A DNA stretch of 10,604 bases from an uncultured Oscillospiraceae bacterium (GTDB lineage Bacteria; Bacillota; Clostridia; Oscillospirales; Oscillospiraceae): the NCBI GenBank assembly GCA_934655935.1, contig CAKUHJ010000061.1, positions 1 to 10,604 of the forward strand. The letters run 5' to 3'. The notes under the pieces were generated by a model. It made no database searches, was not told the DNA's origin, and worked only from the letters and a program-made list of their open reading frames with translations. Position 1 is the first letter of the stretch, and each line of letters begins with the position of its first letter. This document shows, in pieces, positions 6,475 to 10,604 of the stretch. The position numbers were made by a program, and so were the translations under genes.

Positions 6475-6484
6475 TTGGTATGAT
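6475..6484 (+). promoter_or_regulatory. Possible proximal extended -10 overlapping a third TTGGTATGA copy
   Basis: TGGTATGAT forms an extended -10 (TATGAT at 6479-6484) but has no convincing -35 seventeen bases upstream. The same bases are the third arm of the leader inverted repeats. If it is a real promoter, transcription would start near 6490, about 70 bases before the TTG start. Confidence 0.3.
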
Positions 6485-6547
6485 GACGCGTATCAGCTCC
6501 TTCTGGTTTTTCATCCATAGATCGATTTTGGGCCATATCTGCCGCGC

Positions 6548-6552
6548 GGAGG
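6548..6552 (+). promoter_or_regulatory. Ribosome binding site that fixes the TTG start at 6562
   Basis: GGAGG sits nine bases before the TTG at 6562. The first in-frame ATG would be at codon 13, inside the acidic pocket of the receiver domain, so the TTG start is required. Confidence 0.8.
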
Positions 6553-6561
6553 AACGTAATC

Positions 6562-8916
6562 TTGAAAGAACGACTTTTGATTGCCGACGATTCGCCGATG
6601 AACCGCCAGCTTCTCGCCGAGCTTCTCGGCGAGGATTATACCTATCTGTTCGCGGAGAACGGCATATGTGCGCTGGAGCACATGGAGTCCAGCACGGACA
6701 TTGATCTTCTGCTGCTGGATATCCACATGCCGGTGCTGGACGGCTTCGGCGTGCTTGAGATGATGCAGCGCCGGCGCTGGCTGGAGGAAATTCCGGTCAT
6801 CATCATCTCCTCCGAGGATGACGGCAGCCTTATCCAGCGCGCCTATGATCTGGGCGCGACGGATTTCATCTGCCGTCCGTTCAACCTCGCCGCCGTCCAG
6901 TGGCGTGTGCGCAACACCCTGATACTCTATTCCCGGCAGAAGCGCCTGGCGCAGCTGGTCGAGCAGCAGGTCCTTGAGCGCGAGAAGACCAACAGCGCCA
7001 TGGTCAACATTCTCAGCCATGTCATCGAATCACGCAACAACGAGTCGGGCCTGCATTTGCTGCATGTGCGCACGCTCACGGAGCTTCTGCTGCGGGAGCT
7101 GACCGGCATGACGGACCGGTACGCGCTGAGCGAGGCTGACATTTCCATGATCACCACGCTCTCCGCCCTGCACGACATTGGAAAAATTTCCATTCCGTCC
7201 GAAATCCTCAATAAGCCCGGCAAGCTCACGCAGAGCGAATGGGAAATCATGCAGAGCCACGCCGCCATCGGCGACGCGCTGCTGACAGAGGTCCCCATTG
7301 ATCAGAACGAGCCTCTGATGCAGTTCGCGCACGCCATCTGCCGCCACCATCATGAGCGCTGGGACGGGCGGGGGTATCCGGACGCGCTTGCGGGCGACGC
7401 AATTCCCATCAGCGCGCAGGTGGTCTCCCTCGCGGACGTATACGACGCGCTGACCAGCGAGCGCTGCTATAAAAAGGCCTTCACGCATGAAAAGGCCATC
7501 GAAATGATTCTGGGCGGCGAATGCGGCTCGTTCAATCCCCTGCTGCTCGCCTGCCTTCAGCGCGTGGCCCCGCAGCTGCAGGCCTCCATGCGGCAGAATC
7601 CCGCCGACTTTGACTACGGCGCGGAGGCCCGGCGGCTGACAAAGGAAATGTTCTCTCAGGCCAGGCTCCCGCTCGACAACCGGATCGAGCATCTTCTGTT
7701 CATCGAGCGGAGCAAATCCGACTTTTACGCCCGGCTTTGCGGCGGAATCCAGTTTGAGTATGATTCATGGCTGGGCAAATCCGTCCGGACTGACTGGGAC
7801 CGCGACAGCCAGCAGCGCCATGTCCGCAATTACGTCTCCGGCGACGGCCCGGAGCTTCTGGACGCGGACGCCGCAGAGCTTCTGCGCAGGCGGCTGTCCG
7901 AAACAACGCGCGAGCATCCGGATCTGGAGCTGGAGCTTCCGCTGCACATCGGCCAGAGCGTGCGGTGGCACCTTCTGCGCGCGCGCACCATCTGGGGCAA
8001 GTCAGAGGATCTCTGCGAGGGCACCATCGGCCAGTTCGTGGACATTCACGAGCAGGTTTCGCTCCAGAGCGCCTCCGCGCTTTCCGAAACGCCGGAGCAG
8101 GCCGCGCGATCCCTCCAGACCCTGAAAAAATATTTTGGCCTTGTGCGTCTGGTCGACCCGGACACCTGCCATGTGCTGGCCTCTACGGCCGGCGGCGCGC
8201 TTCTGCCCACGCCCGAGCGCTGCTACTGCATCTGGAAGCGGGACGAGGCCTGCATCAACTGCACCTCCGCGCTGGCACTGAACGGAAAAAGCTGGGCCAG
8301 TAAGCTTGAGATCATGGAAAACCGGCTGTATTTCGTGCTCTCCCACGCGCTGACCATCGGCGACCGGGCGTACGTGCTGGAAATCGCCGCTCCCATCGAC
8401 GAATGCGGCGCCAACGCCACGCAGCCCGCCCAGGCCGGCGCCTTCCTTGCAAATTTCTACCGCGATCCATTGACGCACGCCTATTCGCGCTTGTATTTTG
8501 AAAACTTTCTTTCCACGCTCGAGCAGGCCGACGGCGTGGCCGTCCTCGACGTCGATCAGCTCAAGCAGATCAACGACACCTGGGGCCATCTTGCCGGCGA
8601 CGATGCGCTGCAGCACATTGCCGGGGTCATTCAGGACCGTCTTGGTCCGCAGGACACCTTTGTCCGCTACGGCGGAGATGAATTTCTGCTCCTGCTTACA
8701 GGTCTGAGCGAGGAAGACTTTTACCGGAAGCTCGATCAGCTTGCGCAGGCCGTGCATGAAAGCCGCCTCCGGCAGAGGCCGGAACTGAGGCTGGAAATCA
8801 GCGTCGGCGGCGTATACCGCGTCCATCCCCTGCAGGAGGCCATCCGGCAGGCGGATGAGAAAATGTACCGCTTCAAAGCTTTCAAGGCTGCTGCGCAGGA
8901 GGATTTGACACGATGA
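6562..8916 (+). CDS. Response regulator with HD-GYP and GGDEF domains (putative dual cyclic-di-GMP enzyme)
   Basis: A 784-residue cytoplasmic protein. REC (1-120) has acidic pair D9/D10, phosphoacceptor D53 and S83/S84, but the conserved Lys is Arg (R105 in CRPF). A helical linker (125-150) leads to HD-GYP (150-340) with H165, H204/D205 and K208 of HDIGK, H233, HHHERWDGRGYP (262-273) and D292, so phosphodiesterase activity toward cyclic-di-GMP is expected. Residues ~370-500 look PAS-like, ending GQFVDIHE. A second sensor-like region (520-612) carries a CxC and CxxC cluster (C554, C556, C564, C567). GGDEF (635-775) has DVDQLKQIND (663-672) and an intact YGGDEF (703-708), so cyclase activity is expected. 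The inhibitory RxxD site reads GPQD, lacking Arg. The gene overlaps the Hpt gene and diverges from pilB. Which activity dominates cannot be told from sequence. Confidence 0.93.
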   Translation: MKERLLIADDSPMNRQLLAELLGEDYTYLFAENGICALEHMESSTDIDLLLLDIHMPVLDGFGVLEMMQRRRWLEEIPVIIISSEDDGSLIQRAYDLGATDFICRPFNLAAVQWRVRNTLILYSRQKRLAQLVEQQVLEREKTNSAMVNILSHVIESRNNESGLHLLHVRTLTELLLRELTGMTDRYALSEADISMITTLSALHDIGKISIPSEILNKPGKLTQSEWEIMQSHAAIGDALLTEVPIDQNEPLMQFAHAICRHHHERWDGRGYPDALAGDAIPISAQVVSLADVYDALTSERCYKKAFTHEKAIEMILGGECGSFNPLLLACLQRVAPQLQASMRQNPADFDYGAEARRLTKEMFSQARLPLDNRIEHLLFIERSKSDFYARLCGGIQFEYDSWLGKSVRTDWDRDSQQRHVRNYVSGDGPELLDADAAELLRRRLSETTREHPDLELELPLHIGQSVRWHLLRARTIWGKSEDLCEGTIGQFVDIHEQVSLQSASALSETPEQAARSLQTLKKYFGLVRLVDPDTCHVLASTAGGALLPTPERCYCIWKRDEACINCTSALALNGKSWASKLEIMENRLYFVLSHALTIGDRAYVLEIAAPIDECGANATQPAQAGAFLANFYRDPLTHAYSRLYFENFLSTLEQADGVAVLDVDQLKQINDTWGHLAGDDALQHIAGVIQDRLGPQDTFVRYGGDEFLLLLTGLSEEDFYRKLDQLAQAVHESRLRQRPELRLEISVGGVYRVHPLQEAIRQADEKMYRFKAFKAAAQEDLTR

Positions 8917-9260
8917 CGCTTCCTGATTTTTATGCAGGCTTCCACAGCAGCCTCGATGCTGTTCTGCAGAGAATTCCGAGCGAGGCCATGATCTGGCGTT
9001 TTTTGAAGATGTACCCGCAGGACGAAAGCTTCCCGCAGCTGCTGCAGGCCGCTGAAAAGCGGGACTGGAACACAGCCTTCCGTGCCGCGCACACGCTCAA
9101 GGGCGTAGCCGGAAATCTCGGGCTGGAATCTCTCCGCGCCGCCGCCTCCACGCTGACCGAGGCGCTTCGCGGCGGAAAGCCGCTTGAAAATCCCGCGCTT
9201 CTGGACGATGTAAAGCGTGAGCAGGAAAAAACGCTTTCCGCCCTGTCCGAACTGGAATAA
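8913..9260 (+). CDS. Hpt phosphotransfer protein
   Basis: A 115-residue single-domain histidine phosphotransfer protein. It has the Hpt core AAHTLKGVAGNLGLESL, with H60 the predicted phospho-accepting histidine followed by TLKG (61-64). Helices on both sides fit a four-helix bundle, and no membrane segment or kinase domain is present. Its ATG overlaps the TGA of the upstream regulator (ATGA at 8913-8916), and AGGAGG lies ten bases upstream. Production is therefore coupled to the regulator, and its REC domain is the likely phosphate partner. Hpt proteins relay phosphate from hybrid kinases, or drain it as a sink. No kinase lies in the window, so the source must be encoded elsewhere. Confidence 0.88.
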   Translation: MTLPDFYAGFHSSLDAVLQRIPSEAMIWRFLKMYPQDESFPQLLQAAEKRDWNTAFRAAHTLKGVAGNLGLESLRAAASTLTEALRGGKPLENPALLDDVKREQEKTLSALSELE

Positions 9261-9290
9261 TCCGTCTCCCCTTCCTGAACCAGAGCCCTG

Positions 9291-9322
9291 GAGAAGCCAT
9301 ACATATTGGCTTCTCTTTTTTT
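9291..9322 (+). terminator. Intrinsic terminator after the Hpt gene
   Basis: GAGAAGCCA (9291-9299) and TGGCTTCTC (9307-9315) form a perfect nine-base stem around a seven-base loop. Seven T residues follow (9316-9322). It begins 30 bases after the Hpt stop and closes the response-regulator transcript. There is no matching A-run on the left side, so it should work mainly for the plus strand. Confidence 0.92.
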
Positions 9323-9329
9323 GCGCGCT

Positions 9330-9357
9330 TTTACTTTTCTGCATTTTGTGCTATAAT
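9330..9357 (+). promoter_or_regulatory. Extended -10 promoter for the DUF3810-type gene
   Basis: TGCTATAAT (9349-9357) is a consensus extended -10. TTTACT (9330-9335) is a partial -35 sixteen bases upstream, matching TTGACA at four positions. Transcription should start near 9364, giving a leader of about 25 bases. Its position directly after the terminator makes the downstream gene an independent unit. Confidence 0.7.
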
Positions 9358-9387
9358 GAAAGATATGTCAGTTGACGCAGGAAAGGA

Positions 9388-10458
9388 ATGATGTGCTTGA
9401 AGGCAATCGGCAGAGTCATTTTGTCCGCAATTTTACTGGTTCTGACCGGTCTGATGGCTGCGGCGGCCTTATATCTCCCGGACCTTGTATTCTCGTTTTA
9501 TCCGGACTTTTCCCAAAGCGTGCTCCGCGCAGTTTCCGCGCTCACGGGCCGTCTCCCGTTTGCGCTGTGGGAGGTGCTGGCCGCGCTGCTGATCCTCTGG
9601 TTTTTCTATACGCTTATCCGCGTCTTTACCCACCACACCGGCATTCTGAACTGGCTGAACGGCGTGCTGCTCGGCGTATGCGCAGGCGTTTTTCTCTTTG
9701 TCGGCATGTGGGGGCTGAACCACTTCGGCCCCTCCGCGGCGCAGCGGCTGGACCTCAGCGTCCGGGAGTACAGCGTGCAGGAGCTCCGCGAGGCAACGCA
9801 GTATTATGCCAGCCAGGCCAACGCCTATGCCGCGCAGGTCTCGCGCGACGAGACCGGGCGCGTAATTTTTCCGGACTTCTCCGCGCTCTCGGACAAAAGC
9901 CGCGCCGGCTACGCCGCGCTCAGCGAGCGCTATCCGCTTTTCACCGGCGAGCTCCCGCAGGTCAAAAAGCTGATCTCCTGGCCGCTGTTCAGCCGCTTCG
10001 GCACCACGGGAATCTTCGTCTGCTTTACGGCCGAGCCCTGCGTAAACCCGGACACGTACACGGCCTGGCTTCCATACACCATGTGCCACGAGCTGGCGCA
10101 CCGGCAAACCGTCGCCGCGGAGGACGAGGCCAACTTCTGCGCATACCTGGCCTGCATGGCCAGCGGCGACGCGGACTTCTGCTATTCCGGCGCCTTCGGC
10201 GCATACGTCTATTGCCACAACGCACTTTCCAAGGCCGACCGCGCCGCCGCAGCCGAGGTCTGGAATACGCTTGACGCCGGCGTCGTCGCGGACCTGCGCG
10301 CCGCAAACGAGCATTACGCCCAGTACGAAGGCAAGGTGCAGGACGCAGCGCAGAAGGTCAACGACGTCTATCTCAAGGCCTTTCAGGAGGAGTCCGGCGT
10401 CCAGAGCTACGGCGAGGCCGCGGATCTTCTGATCGCGTGGTACCTGGAAAATAAATAA
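9388..10458 (+). CDS. DUF3810-like membrane protein with HELAH metallopeptidase motif
   Basis: A 356-residue protein with three hydrophobic segments (about 7-30, 58-80 and 92-110), then a long soluble domain. The domain contains CHELAHRQTVAAEDEANF: HELAH at 234-238, followed by acidic residues E245/E247 before ANF. This is the arrangement of a zincin-type site as described for DUF3810 proteins. Family membership is by recall of this pattern. Substrate and role are unknown; a membrane-anchored zinc peptidase acting on envelope proteins or peptides is the plain inference. The start may be ATG 9388 or ATG 9391. The AGGAAAGGA ribosome site sits tight against 9388, so 9391 or the TTG at 9397 would have better spacing. 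It has its own promoter and no clear terminator before the tRNA promoter. No functional link to the pilus genes is visible. Confidence 0.83.
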   Translation: MMCLKAIGRVILSAILLVLTGLMAAAALYLPDLVFSFYPDFSQSVLRAVSALTGRLPFALWEVLAALLILWFFYTLIRVFTHHTGILNWLNGVLLGVCAGVFLFVGMWGLNHFGPSAAQRLDLSVREYSVQELREATQYYASQANAYAAQVSRDETGRVIFPDFSALSDKSRAGYAALSERYPLFTGELPQVKKLISWPLFSRFGTTGIFVCFTAEPCVNPDTYTAWLPYTMCHELAHRQTVAAEDEANFCAYLACMASGDADFCYSGAFGAYVYCHNALSKADRAAAAEVWNTLDAGVVADLRAANEHYAQYEGKVQDAAQKVNDVYLKAFQEESGVQSYGEAADLLIAWYLENK

Positions 10459-10482
10459 AACGCCCAGTATGCAAAAAAGCGC

Positions 10483-10511
10483 TTGACAAATCGCGCGGAG
10501 ACGGATATAAT
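10483..10511 (+). promoter_or_regulatory. Consensus promoter for tRNA-Val
   Basis: TTGACA (10483-10488) and TATAAT (10506-10511) are both perfect consensus hexamers with the ideal 17-base spacer. The predicted start near 10518 leaves about ten bases before the mature tRNA 5' end. Confidence 0.93.
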
Positions 10512-10527
10512 ACACACGTTCCGCGAC

Positions 10528-10604
10528 GGACAGTTAGCTCAGCTGGTATGAGCACATGCTTGACGTGCATGGGGTCACAGGTTCGAGTCCTGTACTGTCC
10601 ACCA
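10528..10604 (+). tRNA. tRNA-Val (anticodon GAC)
   Basis: A complete 77-base cloverleaf including an encoded CCA. The acceptor stem GGACAGT/ACTGTCC is perfect (7 bp). The D stem is GCTC/GAGC, the anticodon stem CATGC/GCATG, and the loop TTGACGT places GAC at positions 34-36. The T arm is ACAGG-TTCGAGT-CCTGT. GAC reads the valine codons GUC and GUU. The CCA coincides with the window edge, so further tRNA genes could follow. Confidence 0.97.

Noticed and set aside
6166..6483. 105-residue plus-strand ORF in the divergent intergenic region
   Set aside because: It starts at a TTG without a ribosome site and is rich in Phe because the DNA is T-rich. It also runs through the stem-loop arms and resembles no protein I know.
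10528..10604. tRNA-Val as an integration site for a mobile element
   Set aside because: The window ends at the CCA. No integrase or duplicated tRNA 3' end is visible inside it.

Overview
The window comes from a GC-rich bacterium, most likely a Gram-positive Clostridia member (Oscillospirales-like). The evidence is strong AGGAGG-type ribosome sites, TTG start codons, a compact pilB-pilT-pilC-pilin-pilD-pilM type IV pilus operon, and an intergenic array of short hairpins of a kind I associate with gut Oscillospiraceae genomes. The taxon is inferred from style and was not searched.

Minus strand, 5998 down to 1: a type IV pilus operon read in the order pilB (extension ATPase), pilT (retraction ATPase), pilC (platform protein), a major prepilin, pilD (prepilin peptidase) and the start of pilM, which runs off the left edge. 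Small gaps, strong ribosome sites and one likely promoter upstream of pilB suggest one transcription unit. It is interrupted by a hairpin-rich repeat between pilT and pilC and a strong hairpin between the pilin and pilD. PilB begins with a textbook tandem MshEN cyclic-di-GMP-binding module.

Centre, 5999-6561: a 563-base, comparatively AT-rich divergent intergenic region with no credible gene. It holds a pilB promoter set in an inverted repeat, a cluster of crossing inverted repeats, and a three-arm sequence in which one arm can pair with either of two partners just upstream of the divergent gene.

Plus strand, 6562-9260: a 784-residue response regulator with REC, HD-GYP, two PAS-like/sensor regions and a GGDEF domain. 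It is overlapped by ATGA to a small Hpt phosphotransfer protein. This pair carries the signatures for both making and degrading cyclic-di-GMP and sits head-to-head with a cyclic-di-GMP-binding PilB. The simplest reading is a local circuit: phosphorelay, then cyclic-di-GMP level, then pilus extension. That link is inference. A clear intrinsic terminator ends the unit.

Plus strand, 9330-10604: a separately promoted membrane protein of the DUF3810 type with an HELAH zinc-peptidase motif, then a consensus promoter and tRNA-Val(GAC), whose encoded CCA is the last three bases of the window.
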